Assembly: GCF_000247815.1 (NCBI RefSeq) | Contig: NC_021679.1 | Location: 39,129,644 to 39,193,643, forward strand | DNA: 64,000 bases | Direction of reading: 5' to 3' | Origin: Ficedula albicollis | Taxonomy: Eukaryota > Chordata > Aves > Passeriformes > Muscicapidae | Translations under genes and position numbers: made by a program | The notes under the pieces: generated by a model | What the model saw: the letters and a program-made list of their open reading frames with translations, nothing else | What the model was told of the DNA's origin: nothing | Databases searched by the model: none | In this document: one piece after another, positions 11,450 to 27,800 of the stretch | Numbering within the stretch: the stretch's first letter is position 1 | Layout of the letters: each line of letters opens with the position of its first letter

Positions 11450-14400
11450 ATGTACTCAGGATTTATTACAATATCATGACTTCTCTCTAACCTGGTGTTA
11501 CTGGTATGTACTAACTACTCAATGCCAAAAAGTCTAAGATCCACTTACTGTGTGAGTTTTGAGTGAAGGAATGGAAACTGTCAGCCCTGTTGTTTTGGGG
11601 TTTTTTTAGTTTAATGGTAGCAAGCAAAGTTGATGTGAACTTGATTCTAAGATACCAGATCATGACTGAAAGACGTGGGGCTTCTTTCAAATGAGCCTGA
11701 GGTTTTCCTTGCCGAATGCATGCCTAAGGCTTACTGCATAAGTAATTCACAAAGTCCTGGGAAGGATTTCAGTGCAATGAAAGAAGCATTTTTTGCTTGC
11801 ATTTCTTTCTGTAAGAAAACCCAGCTCCTCTGCAGGGATCCAGCAAGCAGGAAGAACTGAGTGGAAACAGTCTGAACCTGTTTGGGGCTGGGGTAGATAA
11901 ATGAAGGAAGTACCTGACTTGGAGCTGAACCCTTGGCATAGGAGGGCAGGTAGCAGGGAGGAGCCAAGGTGCAGAGAATGCTGTGACTGGAGATTGGAGT
12001 TAGAGTTGGTAGGATGGGGTATGAGACTTAGCACTTACTGGTAGTAGTAGGGCCAAGCTTAAAAATGGGAAGGAACAAGTGTAAATTCCAGTTCAGGCAA
12101 TGTCCTTGTGCCATGACCTGCTTGCAGTGACAACAGGGACAATAGAGAGAGCCAGAGGATAATACTGTCTTGCTGTTGGGAGTTCGTTGTGGAGCTCCAC
12201 TGACTCAGAACTGAATTCTGCTGACTGTTGTTTTACTTTAAGGTTGTGATTGCAGAAGAGTATTGTCCCAAGACTGGTTCTTTCATCTTTTTGGTGTGCA
12301 AGAAATTGATGCCCACAGAGAGTGCTTTATTTTTGATTTATTTACAGTTGTGTGCAGAAAGGGGTGCTGGCTGGTGAATTGTCAGAGCTAGTGCAGACAC
12401 AAACCAAGGCAGGCACACTGATAGTTACAGTCTCAGGAGAAGCAGATCTTACTTCACCCCATGGTTAAGTTGCTATTAGCTTCTCCTCTGTTTCAGTCTC
12501 AAGGTATAGTGCCCCAAGAAGTCATGGTATGTGCGGAGTGAGCAGTGGGCTCTTGGCAGGCAGAGGGGGCTGAGCTAGGGATGTGCCTTTTGCTATTAAA
12601 ATTGATATCATGAGCAAAGTTCATGGCAAGGGCAAGTTCTCACCACAGAAACAGACCTGGGGCTTTGTTGGCCCATCATATAAGGTCCTGTATAAGAAGG
12701 GTGTGATCTTTTTATTCACTCCCTTTCAAGGACCTCGGACATCAATTTAGTTTTCTACATTCCTGTGGCTGTTGCTCCCATTGCTTAACTGTTTTGTTCT
12801 CTGTCTTATTATTTGGAACCTTGCTCCTGTTATTCATTGGTTGCCCACTTCCATACGTAAAATTCTTCTTATACATAACATAAGTGTCACTTTGGAGCCA
12901 GCGCTTATTTTCCTGAAAGGAATCACAGGGCTGACAGGTAAGTCAATTACTTCATGATTTCCCAAATGCAAATACATAGTGCTGCAATTAGCATAAAGCA
13001 TAATAGGGTCAGCATTAGGACAGTAAAGCATCTCATTTAAACTCCCTGTAGTGGCAGTAAATGACCATCTGAAAAGTGTCTCACCATCCATGTGCTCTGT
13101 TGCACATTTGTTCCAACCCTTGTGTGTTTTCCACACCACAATGGACAGTAATCAAGTTATTTTTATCCATTCTTCTGAGCATGTTTTAGCAGTTGTTGCA
13201 GATCATCATGCTATAATAATTTTCTTTCTAAAGTGAGATTCATCCCAACAGGGGTGAATCAGCGTATAATAATCCTGCAATAGCTGATATATGCAGCCTA
13301 TCAGAATTTTTCCTTGGGTTCTTCCTTTCAAGAGAGGAACCCAGCTATATCTATTCCAACCCCACCAATGTTACAAATATTCTTCAGCTCCATGCATAAC
13401 TAGAGTAGCAAAATTGTACACTAAAATTGTATACTTAAACTTATGCTTCATGTGAAAAGCAATACTCAAAAAAGGGTTATGGTGTTAATCGGGATTCTTT
13501 TTGAAGTGTGCTTTCCACATGACTGCAGTGGAAATCTATTGCAAACAGATGAGACACTCCCTCTAAAATCAAGGGGTCCTGGGAGTTAGTGTCATTTAAC
13601 ACTAATGGCTGCATCTTTTCATCCATCCATCAAATGCTAATACCCTTGTGTTGATTAAAGAATAAATTATGATCATAGGAGGTGGTAATTAGTAGCATAT
13701 GCAATAAATAATTTGGCTACACCTTGAATAAATAGAAAAGATTAAAATACTGCTTCTCCTTTGAAGACAGCTGTTTTTTATCTCTGGTTCCACTACTGAC
13801 TGATAGCTACATGTGAAATACTGTCAGTGTTATCCTGGACAGCAGCAACAATATACTTTTTGGGTGTTGAAGTTGTAGGTATGGCATTTGGAAAACAGTC
13901 TGCTTTGTATCTTTTATAGCACACTTCTATTTCCCAGACTGGCTTTATGGCAGTGAATATCGATATGAATGTCAGTGAACAAACAGGACTTGAGTCAAAG
14001 CTGTCCATGTGTCAAATGACTATCCATGCTCTCAAAGCCAAAAATAGCACAGTGCACTCTAATGTATCAATGGCCAATACATGCTTCTCTGCAAAGAATA
14101 TTCATAAAATCTTTGGAATTCTAATTTTTCATGTTTCTGAAGAAAATCAATAACTAGTGAAAAGTTGTAGGGTCTGATTCTGCAGGCCTTTTGTACATCA
14201 CTTTGTATGAAGCTGAATGTTATTTAACTGTTTAAAGCAGTATGCTCAGGAAGGGGGGATGTGCAGGCTAAAATGGAAAGGATCTTCCAGGTACTACCTT
14301 GGTAAAACTTCCACATGTAAAAACAGGTCCAGACAAGAACTTAGGAGGTCTAGTTTTGAAAAACTCTGTTTCATGGGTTTGCCAAATGTAGAGAAGGTGC

Positions 14401-17384
14401 AATCTCCTGCTGTAAGATGACTCTTGCAGAGCAGAAAATCCTGGCAAGTGTTCTGTTCCATGTCCTGCTCTGTCAGGTGGTGTCCAGTTTGTGTTTGCAC
14501 CATCGTTGATGGTACTGTGATGAGGCTGTTGTGTCTTCCCTTGCAGGGAGTTTGTTTCATTTAGTTCAAACCTTAATACTTAACTTTCATTACTTAAATA
14601 TGAATTGCCACCAAATTCAGCACATAAAGAACAAATACAGTAGGTTTGCTAGGAAAATCAAACCCCTGCAAGAAGACTGTTTTCAGGCTTTTCATGCACT
14701 ATTTCAAACAAAGCAGGCATTCAGTGAGAAGGACATGATTTCAGGAAAGTCTTTCTGCTGCTGATCTTCATTTCACAAAGTTGGTTAATAGGCAGTTGTT
14801 TTTTAGCTGTAGCCCTTAAAACACCTTACAGAGATGGGAAGCCAAGGGACAGTGAAAACTGTGGAAAGAGATTTCTGTCCACATTGCTGGTTCGTTGTTG
14901 TCACATGTGCTGTTTGATGGCCTGAGGCACATGTTCTGTTGGACTTCTGTGCGGAGAGGAGTTTTCTCTGGGGCAAGGAAGAGTGCCTGTCCTTTAGGCT
15001 CTTGGCACTCCTAGGCTGGGTGATGCTGGACAGAGCTCTTGGGAATTTGGGACTGTCACTTGTCTAGCAGGAGCTGCAGTATGTGCTGTTCAGTGCACAG
15101 ACAGGGCCTGAACTGAGACCATGGGATTCCTGACTCTTGTGGGAAACTGCAGCAGATGAAATGGCAAAGAAATTACACATGGCAAGACTGAGAAGTTGCA
15201 ATAAAAGAGAACTATAGCACAAGACTTAATTTTAATAAACAAATATTAGTTGTTGTTTAAAGGCTTTGTGTGTTCCAGGATGTACTTGCTCAGCCTGTTC
15301 CTCTCCATGTGGTATGCATAAATCTGCAGGTCATTTCAAGCACAGTAACCTCTGCCTGGCATATAAGCCCCAAAAGTCCTGGTAAGTGGTGCATACATAA
15401 GGCAAATAATTTCCTGAGTTCACCTTTAATTCCAGCATAGAAGACTATATTCTTGCAATGTTTAAAAAAAAATTTTAAAAAAATTAGTGGTCTAATCATT
15501 GTCATCTCCCATATCGGTTGTGTGCAATTCCCACACCATATTGCCAGGAAGGCACTTCCTGGTTTGGAAAACCTTGCTGTTGTTGAGGACCCTTGTTTCC
15601 ACATTGTTTCCACATGTTGTATTCCTCCTCTTCCCTCCTTGCACCGCCCTGCTGCCCTTCCCTCCACAGACTGCCCTGGACGGGTATTTGCAGCTGCTCA
15701 GCTGGCTGGAGTAATGTGCACTTCTATCCTATGTTCATGGTTCTTGTCATACATGGCCACAGATTCTACTCCTGGCTGTTATGCCAGTCTTGCTTAATTT
15801 TAATGAAAAACTTCTAGATTACATTACTAGCAGGAATTTCTGTCTGACATTTCATTTATAATGGGCTACCAATGTTTTAATTCGTTCCGGATTGAAGAGA
15901 AGGACTATTACAGCTCTGAAGTTTGAGTATTGCTGAGTGTCCAGCTAACAGGGACTCTCCATCTCTCCAGTTGTTTGTTAAAACAATTTTATAGAGGTTT
16001 GTAACTCATATCAAGAGTAGCTTATGCAGTTTCAAAGGTTATTAATTATTACATGTGTACTGGATTTGCCACAAGAGGTTGCTGTATGCCTGTACAGCAT
16101 GTCCCAGCTCTGCCAGCTGAGCTGCCCTCAGAGACATAGCTGTTTTCTGCCGAGGAGGTATATTTTAATCTGCTGGAAAGTTTGAAAGAAAAAGAATAGT
16201 TAAGTTTATGGGAACATCTGGTATTTCATGGGGGACATGACTACCTAGAAGCTGTGAAGATACAATGGGCATAACTCCATGGTAACAAACAGTGGTATCA
16301 GACTCCCTACCCTTCCTCCAGTCTCTGGGCTCCCAGCTGCAGTCGGGCACAGGAGAGAGTGCAGACTCTAGTGGTATTGGGTACATTCAGCATGATTTTC
16401 TCAGTTTGTAGTGCTTACATAGTATGTTTCTGAATAGGTATGTTTTCTGTTATGTATCAAGGGATGAAGTTTCTAAACCTGACTCTATACACAGTGTCTT
16501 TCTTTTATATTTGGGCCTGACTTCTGGAGAGCAATTCAGAAGTTATAGTTATGCAAAGGAATGATTAAGACTTTTCTTAAGTTATGATTAAAAATGTTTT
16601 ATACAATAGGTGTTATTTTAGTTGCAAACCATGCATTTACCATATACTGAAATACAACAGTCACTAAAATGAAGATTAATATTAAAATTTAAATCCAACC
16701 TTCTACTTTCATTAATCATAAGTTTCTTAAATTCCTTCTAGTTTAAATTTTTAACATTCAGTATGTTTTTTCAAAGTTAAAGAGCTGGAGCAAACTGAGC
16801 TATCTTTTAGCTACATAAGCCTGAAATATTTTTTATATGTTACAATTAAGAAATATTAAATAATGAAAATTAAGGTTATCTATTAAAAATAGCTGAAATT
16901 GAAAACTTTTAATTTGGTTTGTTCTGTGGATCTCAGCCTTAAAAAGTAAAACAAGTCAAAAAGACAAATTTAGATGAATTTTGCTGAAGCTGTTCACAGG
17001 TGCCAGCCAAAGGTGACAGGCATGCTGCTCCTGGATTGTGTGCATTTGAGCTCTTCTCCAGTAAAATTTGTTGAGGTTTCTGTAGACAGCTCTTGTAAAT
17101 ATGTCACAAAGAGCCCTCCAATTATGTCAGAAGTTCTAGCTGCTGGTTCTAAAAGTGGTTTAGATGCCTTGAATTTTAATGAATAAAAAAGCCAATAAAG
17201 GGGATGATGGGGAGGTGGCAGAATGTCCTAACACTTGGCAGACCTGGGCTGTAAGGAATTCAGGAATTTGGCTGGCAGAAGGCGCTATACTGCATGCTTT
17301 TGCTGGTTGAAATGCATATGCTGCTCTAATAAGCTTACAGCTCATGAGTAGGACTTTTTTTTCTTGTCTCATGCACTGCCAGTG
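11450..17384. other. Intergenic DNA downstream of DAPL1
   Basis: There is no recognisable gene. The open frames at 12772-13236 and 15290-15800 have neither conserved sequence nor good splice context. I see no clear tandem repeat. This is the first part of the spacer between DAPL1 and TANC1. Confidence 0.55.
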
Positions 17385-17785
17385 AGGAGGTTCACAAAGG
17401 AAACAGGGGCAGGTGACCCGAGCTGGCCAAAGGGCTATTCCATACCACAGAATTTCATTCCCAGTCTATAAACTGGAAGGGAGGGCTGGAGGGGGGCGGG
17501 GGGTGCGTAGCCAGACGGGCCTATATAGGCTTGGGAAGGGGGGATCTGGCATCACTCAGCCAGTGGGGAGCAATTCCATTGTGCATCACTTGTTTTTTCC
17601 CTTTTTATTATTTACCATTATTACTGTATTTTACTTTATTTCCAATTGTTAAACTGTTATTATCTTAATGTACAAGTTTTACTTTGATTCTCCTCTGCAT
17701 TCCACTGGGGTGGGGTGAAGAAAAGGGGCTGAGGGAGCAGCTGCATGGTGTTTCATCTCCAGGTGGGTTTAAAATTATGACAATC
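17385..17785 (+). mobile_element. Avian endogenous retrovirus LTR, old and probably solitary
   Basis: The order of motifs matches an LTR type common in bird genomes: GGCCAAAGGGCTATTCCATACC, a TATAAACTGG promoter box near 17467, GCAATTCCATTGTGCATCAC, a T/A-rich stretch containing TTGTTAAACTG, then CCACTGGGGTGGGGTGAAG, AGCTGCATGGTG and a GGGTTTAAA end. The TATA box gives the + orientation. I see no adjacent gag, pol or env sequence, so it is probably a solo LTR. Several substitutions and small deletions relative to the usual form indicate an old copy. The exact edges are uncertain. Confidence 0.8.
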
Positions 17786-20047
17786 TACTACCTTAAAATC
17801 AGTGAACTGAGGATTTTCTACCAAATTATTATGTTGCATGAGAATGAATCTGGTGGGATAAAAGCATCTACATTGAATGGAAGCCTCTAAAATTTATGAA
17901 TTACCTTCCTTGAAGGCACCCTCCAAAACCAACAATTGGAATAGTAGATTAAGACGAGAAGCCTGAACTAACATAAACAACACTGAAGCTGAGCTGAAGA
18001 AGGGAGGAAGGCTGATTTCTAATTTCTCTAGCCCCCAGCATGTATGTAATTCAATGAACACTGCTGCCATTGTATTTCAGCATGGTCTGATTCCTGTTTT
18101 CCTAAAATAAAAAAGCTACTAGAAGCTTGCGTGATAAGTGTGGGACTGAGGAGAGCCATAACCTTTGTGAGAAGAAAGAAGAAAAAGAAGAATTTCAGAG
18201 GCTAGGAATGGATAAATCATCCGAACAAATGAGTGGAAGGAGCAGAGGGCAGAGCAGTTAAAGCAGAAGAACAGCTGTGAGCTAAATTCTTCCCAAAAGG
18301 AAGCTACAGAGGAGAGCAAAAATCTTTACGTTCCTGGTATCAAAAGCATTGCTCTACTGAGATAAATAGGGAGCTGCTAGAATAGACTGTGAGCTTTCCT
18401 GTGAAGCAGGAGCACCTAAATCCGTCTGACTGTAAAAACTATTTCAAAACTTTTGGGTTTGTATCTAGAGGAAGAGAGTGCGAGCACTGGACCTGCTGAG
18501 GAATTGATCCCACAACAGTGGAGTAATGGCTCAGTTTCTTGTCTCAGATTTCAGAGACAAAGACAAATTCATAAAATGCTGCCCAAACTTTGACATTTCC
18601 TCTGAGAAGGAAAATTCCTTTATTTCCAGATATAGGCCTCATCATTTTGCTGCCAAAATGTGGGGAAGAGAATGTGATTAAGAGGATTCTCCACTGGAGA
18701 AAAGACACTTGTGCTGCTGGCTGAGGTGCACACAGCATCCTCCCCTTGTTTAGGAACCAATCTTCAGCTACCAAGCTGCTGAAGTGAGGGTGAAAGGACA
18801 GTAATGTCACTAATTGCTGTATTGTCACCCTGAGCGTTCCTCTGCCCTTCTGACACAAAGCAAGGCAGTTGTGGCCAATGTTCTGCAGAGAATGTGCTGC
18901 TTGTGTGTCAGCCTGGCACTTCTTTCTGAACGCATACATGGATTGTCTTGTGCTCCTTACAGACATGTTGGAAGACATTTTGTGAAATGCTCGTGTAGTG
19001 TAGAAAACGTTCTAGAATACTGTGGCACTGTAATTTTGTGGTTAAATTCAGATTTAGTTTGTCATGATGAATTACATATGAAAATTAGAGTTTGCACAGA
19101 AAACAGCAAATCCTTATTTATCCATTTATAAATGTATTTTGGATTGTCCCTACATTTTCCTTTTTTGGTGTGAGGATTCCTTTTTGTGTTTCATTATGTG
19201 AAATTTTAGAGGTTGCATGCAGCAAGGCTAAGCACTTTGGCCTCTATGCAGGGAATAGCTGCAGTATTGGCCACTTGGGGTGGAAGAAGCAAGCAGCTTC
19301 AGGCTGGGAGAGAAAAACATGTCAGCTGAGTGTTTCTGCTGAAATTTTTGATTGATGTGCTCATAACAATGGCATGCAGATCACCGCTGCTAAACCTATG
19401 CTATACTTAACGTAGTTAATATTTTAAAACTACCAGGCACTTCAGTGCTAACCGTTGATGTAAGAGTTATCTATCTACATGTGACATTCCCAGCCAGAGA
19501 TAATGTTCTTTGTGGCTACTTTGGTACAGCTCATTGGGGTTACCATGGGTACCCCAGGGTAAAATTACCGGCATCTTGGGTTTTTTTCTCATAAGCTGCC
19601 ATCTGAGCTGTATTTTTGAGGTGCTAAATATTTTAACACTCTTGCTACCTGGCATCATCTTCAGCCTTCAGATCAATTTTGTGGATTTCTTCTGCAGTCT
19701 CTCATTCTTCAGTATCTTGGAAAATATGGGCAGATAGACTGTGAGCGGTATTCACTGCTGTATTCAGAGGTAATGCTACCTCTACACACGCTTGCTGATC
19801 CCTCGTGTGTATAGGTAAAGAACACACCCACTTCTTTTGGAGCAGCAGCATTGATGTCGTGTGGCTTTGCTATGGCAGCCCCAAACGCTTTCAAAGGTGC
19901 TGCTTTCCAGGACGCAGTTTTGTTATCTTCTGTGCTGTGGGCAGGGCCACACTCCTTCTTCCTACTCCTGGCATTTCTAATCTGGTTTCTGAAATGCCTT
20001 GCATGGGCCAGTTCAGAAAGTAACTTGGACCAGTCTGAAATCTTCCC
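17786..20047. other. Intergenic DNA between the LTR and CR1 fragment
   Basis: No gene is recognised. Short open frames on both strands (for example 18544-18978) have no conserved features. Confidence 0.55.
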
Positions 20048-20221
20048 AGAATCACAAATGGGGTTGGTTTGAAAGCCCCACAGCGGGTCATCTGGTCCAA
20101 GCTCCCTGCTCAAGCAGGGTCATCCCCAGAGCACATGGCACAGGATTGTGTCCAGACGGCTCTTCAGTAGAACCACCTGTGGAGGGAGACTCCGCAACCT
20201 CTCTGGGCAATCTGTTCCAGA
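20048..20221 (-). mobile_element. CR1 LINE 3' end fragment, inverted
   Basis: Read on the + strand, the segment begins AGAATCACAAATGGGGTTGG, passes through TCATCTGGTCCAAGCTCCCTGC, then GAGCACATGGCACAGGATTG and TGTCCAGACGG, and ends AACCTCTCTGGGCAATCTGTTCC. This is the reverse complement of the 3' part of avian CR1 elements. It is diverged and 5'-truncated, as most CR1 copies are. Confidence 0.9.
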
Positions 20222-20367
20222 TCTGTCGTTATTATTTCTAGTATTTTTATTATTTGTATTCCACTCATCTTTTGTCGCGTGCAGCTTTTAAGCTCCGATG
20301 CGATTACTTTTCATGTTCCTGATGGAAGGCTGCTCTGGTGGAAGTGGATGGGCTCTGGTGCGGGGCT

Positions 20368-22780
<2,413 letters not shown>

Positions 22781-25330
22781 TGCACCATTTGGGAGGCCGA
22801 CAGCTGAGGATGTGGGAGGTTTACTTTGAGCTTCTGTGGCTGCTGGGTGTAAAAACAGTTGGCAAGAGGTTCGTTCACTGGTCTGGAGTATTTTAAATGT
22901 TTTACTCATCCAGCCTACTTCAGAGTTTTGCAGGATTATTCAGTATATGCAGAAGTCTTATATTACCTCGTATTTTTGATAGCTGTTGCTTAAAAATAGC
23001 CTGATACTTTAAAATTGAAAATACCGGGGAATATGGGAAATGTGTGATACCTTAGATCCTAGAAAATTTCCTCCCACCATTGTTTAATATACAGTGGCCA
23101 AAAATGAATGTTTTCCATTTGTTCTGATCTGCTATTTAAGTGAAAAATGGTAATATACTATAAAATAGTACCAGTGAGCAAGGTAAACACAAGTACTGTT
23201 TCTTTTTTGCTGCTGCTTGGGTAGTGTATTCAGAGCTTCATTTATGTGGATGCTCTGAAGTGCTGGTTGCCTTGCTTTCTCAGTGTAGCTAACCATTGGA
23301 ATGTCCAAATGGTGATGAATTATATCTGCTTTAGAGCCAAAACATATTTGGTTCATGGCCAGAGTTGCTCAGCTTCCCATAAGAGTATGTAGGAAAAAAG
23401 ACATTTTGTGTGTATGACCACAGGCCTGAAGTTGATGCCATGGCAACTTTGTGATCTGAATTATATGTTGGAAGGCAGTTGAGCAGTCTTAGCAGAGGTG
23501 TTTGTTTTTCTTTAGCTGAACTTCTTCCTCTTAGCAAGACTAAACCTTCTTTGAAGGTAGAAGATTCTTTAGCAAGCAATCTTAGAAGCACAAGAGTTTG
23601 AAAATTGCCCGATCTGTTAGTTATTTGTAATGACACCCATAAATATCTGTAAACTGTAATTTATATCCATGATTTTAAAAGCAAGGTTTATCTGTAGAGC
23701 TGCTGTTTTGACTAAAAAGTGGTATTTCAGGCTCTGTCAGGAGCTAGATCTTCATGTTTTCCAGAAAAATAGAGAAAGGTCAGCTGTAGGTTTTGTGTGT
23801 GGGAAAGTCTGAGAAAACCGGGTTAGTTCAAGTCCTTTGGTTGCTTTCAGCTCCTGAGACTTAATGTGGAGGTTGGAGAGTTTTTTTATCACAAAGCTGT
23901 GGCAATGGAAAACAAATCTCAGCATATGGCCTAACAAATGTGTAAGGTCTTCTTAACAATATATTTGTGTTTAGGAAGCACTGCTGTTAGGAAATTAACT
24001 TCTGGATATTGAAGGCATAGTGTAACCCCAGACTCGAGGAATCCCAGAAGCAGCCTCTAAAACATTACGCCATCCTCACTGCATTTGATTTTGTGTTTAA
24101 CTTTAGTTTGATAGCTGCCTTTTTTTTTTTTAAATAAGTGTGTTTTTGTGCAGCCTTAACCTCTCTGATCTTATCCTGAAGTAAATAAAGTAAATAAAGG
24201 GATCAGTTGCTCATTAAGGCGGAATATCTATTGTGTGGTCTAATGTTAATATGTCTGTTTGCTCTGCTGTCTCCTACTATCCTTTCCTTTTAAAATTCAT
24301 TGTTTAGCATGACTGAATTAATCCTTCAGCATTCATGGTACTTGAGAAGTTCTGGTAAAACTATTTCAGCATGCTTAATTGGCTAGATTATTTATCTAAG
24401 TATAAAACTCCAGAGCTCAGGGGATGGTCTATGTGCTGTATTGGACTCTCCACAGACATGTTGGAGTCTCCCGTGGTGTCTATCTCCTGCTCACTGGGGT
24501 GTGGGAGAGTCTGAACTGGAGCACAGGTTTTCTTTCACTCAGTTTGTGCTTCAGTCAGGCAGGGTGCTTTTGGTCTCCTTTCATAGCTAAAATGTCCTAT
24601 TGCTCCCCCCTCCCTGTTTTTCAGCGTCATAAACCTTCAGAGGTTTATCCAGCATAGCGATTTCAGATTTCTGTGCTGTGTAGGTGATACATCACCGTGT
24701 AGGCCTTTTTCGTCCATCATTGCCACTCATGCTTCTTGAAGCACATGCATTCTAGTTCGTGTACGTGGAATTGCTTTAAAATTCCTGTTTCCCTTGCTGT
24801 GTTTCTGGAATTTCATTTTTGCTCCGCACTTTGAGAGGAGGCCTTCTAAGCCAAAGGCTTAATCTGTAAAAGTACTTTGTTACTAGAATATTCAACTTTG
24901 CAGTATCTTAGCTGCAGTGCTTGGCCTCCTTGTGTAAAGTGTGTAGATACTCTGTGCCTGAGGGATGTTCGTTAGAGTGTGGGAGCAAAGGGCCGGGCAG
25001 CTGAGCCTGTGAGAGTTATTTCTGCACTGTGTGACTGGGGGCACTGCTGGGACATGGGCTTTGTTTCCTGAAGCACCATCACCAATTCAGTATTTCACGT
25101 ATTTTCTCCTCTCAATCTGTAATACTAATTTCTAGTGAGGGTGCTGGTTTGGAAGCAGAAGTTGCACTAGCTTTTGGAGTGAGCAGCTGTGCAGGTCAGC
25201 CAGCCTGGCAGATGTGAGGTGTCCCACTGGTGCCCTGTCCCACGGGACAAGTCCCTGGGTGCTGGCAGAGAGCAGCTTGGTCTCAGCCCCTGGGTGGGTA
25301 ACACCTCAGCCTGGGATCCTTGCTGGGCCG
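22781..25330. other. Non-coding DNA downstream of the CpG block
   Basis: The sequence is mostly AT-rich and unique. No exon or gene is visible. If the CpG block is the TANC1 promoter, this is the start of its first intron. Confidence 0.5.
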
Positions 25331-26900
25331 CAGGAGTGGTGGGCAGTGATGGGCAGTGATGGTCGGTGCTAGTTGGTGATGGTCAGTGGTGGTCGATGAT
25401 GGTCAGTGATGGGCTGTGACGGGCAGTGGTGGGCAGTGATGGTCCGTGCTAGTTGGTGATGGTCAGTGATGGTCAGTGATGGGCTGTGACGGGCAGTGGT
25501 GGGCAGTGATGGTCCGTGCTAGTTGGTGATGGTCAGTGATGGTCAGTGATGGGCTGTGACGGGCAGTGGTGGGCAGTGATGGTCCGTGCTAGTTGGTGAT
25601 GGTCAGTGATGGTCAGTGATGGGCTGTGACGGGCAGTGGTGGGCAGTGATGGTCCGTGCTAGTTGGTGATGGTCAGTGATGGTCAGTGATGGGCTGTGAC
25701 GGGCAGTGGTGGGCAGTGATGGTCCGTGCTAGTTGGTGATGGTCAGTGATGGTCAGTGATGGGCTGTGACGGGCAGTGGTGGGCAGTGATGGTCCGTGCT
25801 AGTTGGTGATGGTCAGTGATGGTCAGTGATGGGCTGTGACGGGCAGTGGTGGGCAGTGATGGTCCGTGCTAGTTGGTGATGGTCAGTGATGGTCAGTGAT
25901 GGGCTGTGACGGGCAGTGGTGGGCAGTGATGGTCCGTGCTAGTTGGTGATGGTCAGTGATGGTCAGTGATGGGCTGTGACGGGCAGTGGTGGGCAGTGAT
26001 GGTCGGTGCTAGTTGGTGATGGTCAGTGATGGTCAATGATGGTCAGTGATGGTCTGTGATGGGCAGTGACGGGCAGTGGTGGGCAGTGATGGTCGGTGCT
26101 AGTTGGTGATGGTCAGTGGTGGGCAGTGACAGTCAGTGGTGGGCAGTGATGGGCAGTGGTGGGCAGTGATGGTTGGTGCTAGTTGGTGATGGTCAGTGGT
26201 GGTCGATGATGGTCAGTGATGGGCTGTGACGGGCAGTGGTGGGCAGTGATGGTCGGTGCTAGTTGGTGATGGTCAGTGGTGGGCAGTGACAGTCAGTGGT
26301 GGGCAGTGATGGGCAGTGGTGGGCAGTGATGGTTGGTGCTAGTTGGTGATGGTCAGTGGTGGTCGGTGATGGGCAGTGATGGGCAGTGATGGGCAGTGAC
26401 GGTCAGTGACGGGCAGTGATGGGCAGTAATGGGCAGTGATGGTCAGTGACGGGCAGTGGTGGTCAGTGACGGGCAGTGACGGTCAGTGATGGGCAGTGAT
26501 GGTCAGTGATGGTCAGTGGTGGGCAGTGATGGTCAGTGGTGGGCAGTGATGGTCAGTGGTGGGCAGTGACGGTCAGTGTTGGTCGGTGGTAGTCACTGAT
26601 GGTCAGTGACAGTCAGTGGTAGTCGGTGATGGTCAGTGATGATCAGTGGTGGTCGGTGGTGGTCATTGACAGTCAGTGGTGGTCAGTGACGGTCAATGGT
26701 GGGCAGTGACAGTCAGTGATGGTCAGTGACAGTCAGTGGTGGGCAGTGACACTCAGTGGTGGGCAGTGGTGGGCAGTGACAGTCAGTGATGGTCAGTGAC
26801 AGTCAGTGGTGGTCAGTGACGGTCAGTGATGGTCGGTGGTGGTCACTGATGGTCAGTGATGATCAGTGGTGGTCTGTGATGGGCAGTGATGATCAGTGAT
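25331..26900. repeat. 10-bp-period satellite with 70-bp higher-order repeat
   Basis: About 157 copies of a 10-bp monomer (typically GGTCAGTGAT or GGGCAGTGAT) follow each other over 1.57 kb without an apparent insertion or deletion: every monomer starts at the same position modulo 10. Between about 25441 and 25990 seven monomers form a 70-bp higher-order unit, marked by GGTCCGTGCT at 25441, 25511, 25581, 25651, 25721, 25791, 25861 and 25931. The second half is less ordered. The + strand is rich in G and T, with GGG runs 7 bases apart. Confidence 0.96.
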
Positions 26901-27668
26901 GGCAGCAGCGAGTTCTGCCACAGCCCTCACAGGAATTTAAATGTCTGCAGTCAAATCAAGAGCTGCCTTTGCAGTCTTGGTGCTGTTGCAGTTGGTGGCA
27001 ATGCTCGCTGAATTATCTGACCTTTTTTAGTGAATACTTTGTGTCAGCAGGTGCAGGGGTTATGGTTTGCAGTGTTTGTGAGGTGACTGACTTGGTGAGG
27101 CACTCTGTGGAGCACTTCTCAGGCACTTTTGAAGTCTAAATGGCTAAAATAATTTTGGGAATGCAGCTGGTCTTGAAGTCATCTAATTCTTCCTCATGTG
27201 CATTAGGAAATTCAGTTGTATTTAGATGTGTATGAAATTGGAAAACTACATGCTGCTTAGTTTCTAGTGATCTTAAATTTTTCAACTACATAATAAACAT
27301 ATACAGTATATAAAATATATACAAAGTTACAGATCTGTATTTTGAATATCAGCTGTTCTTAATTCATGGTGATGCAAGTTAGAGCTTGTGAATTATCAAT
27401 AAATACAGATTTCTCCATGTTTTAGATTTCTATAATGCAGGATGGTGTTAAAAGAGGAAAAAACTCCACAGCTTACTGTAGAATTGTTTGCTATCTCATT
27501 TTGCTCTACAGAAGAATTTCCTGTGATTGGTGATCCAAGCATTAGTGGAATGTATCACCTTTCTCTTTTTAAGAAAAGGTGCCTGGGGCCCAGCTCTGGC
27601 AGAATGACCCGATGTAGGGGCTGTGCCAGATGACAGTGGCACCACAGCTGTCTGGGGCCGGGGTGATG
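26901..27668. other. Non-coding DNA between two tandem repeats
   Basis: Unique AT-rich sequence. The open frame at 27442-27633 has no recognisable features. Confidence 0.5.
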
Positions 27669-27800
27669 TCAGAGGCACATGGGGCAGTGGGGCAGTGAGG
27701 CCAGGGGAGGGGACATGGGGCAGTGAGGCCAAGGGAGGGGACATGGGGCAGTGGGGCAGTGTGGCCGTGGGAGGGGACGGTGGCAGTGAGGCCAAGGGAA
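27669..27800. repeat. GC-rich minisatellite, unit about 36-45 bp
   Basis: Three to four imperfect units contain GGGGCAGTGAGGCCAAGGGA and GGGGACAT, with a short internal GGGGCAGT duplication in some units. Confidence 0.8.

Noticed and set aside
17413..17652. Frame in the LTR region as a retroviral gene
   Set aside because: The sequence corresponds to LTR promoter and U3/R-type motifs. No gag, pol or env similarity is visible.
25331..26900. CRISPR-like array
   Set aside because: Repeats are direct and contiguous without unique spacers, and the host is a vertebrate. It is a satellite.
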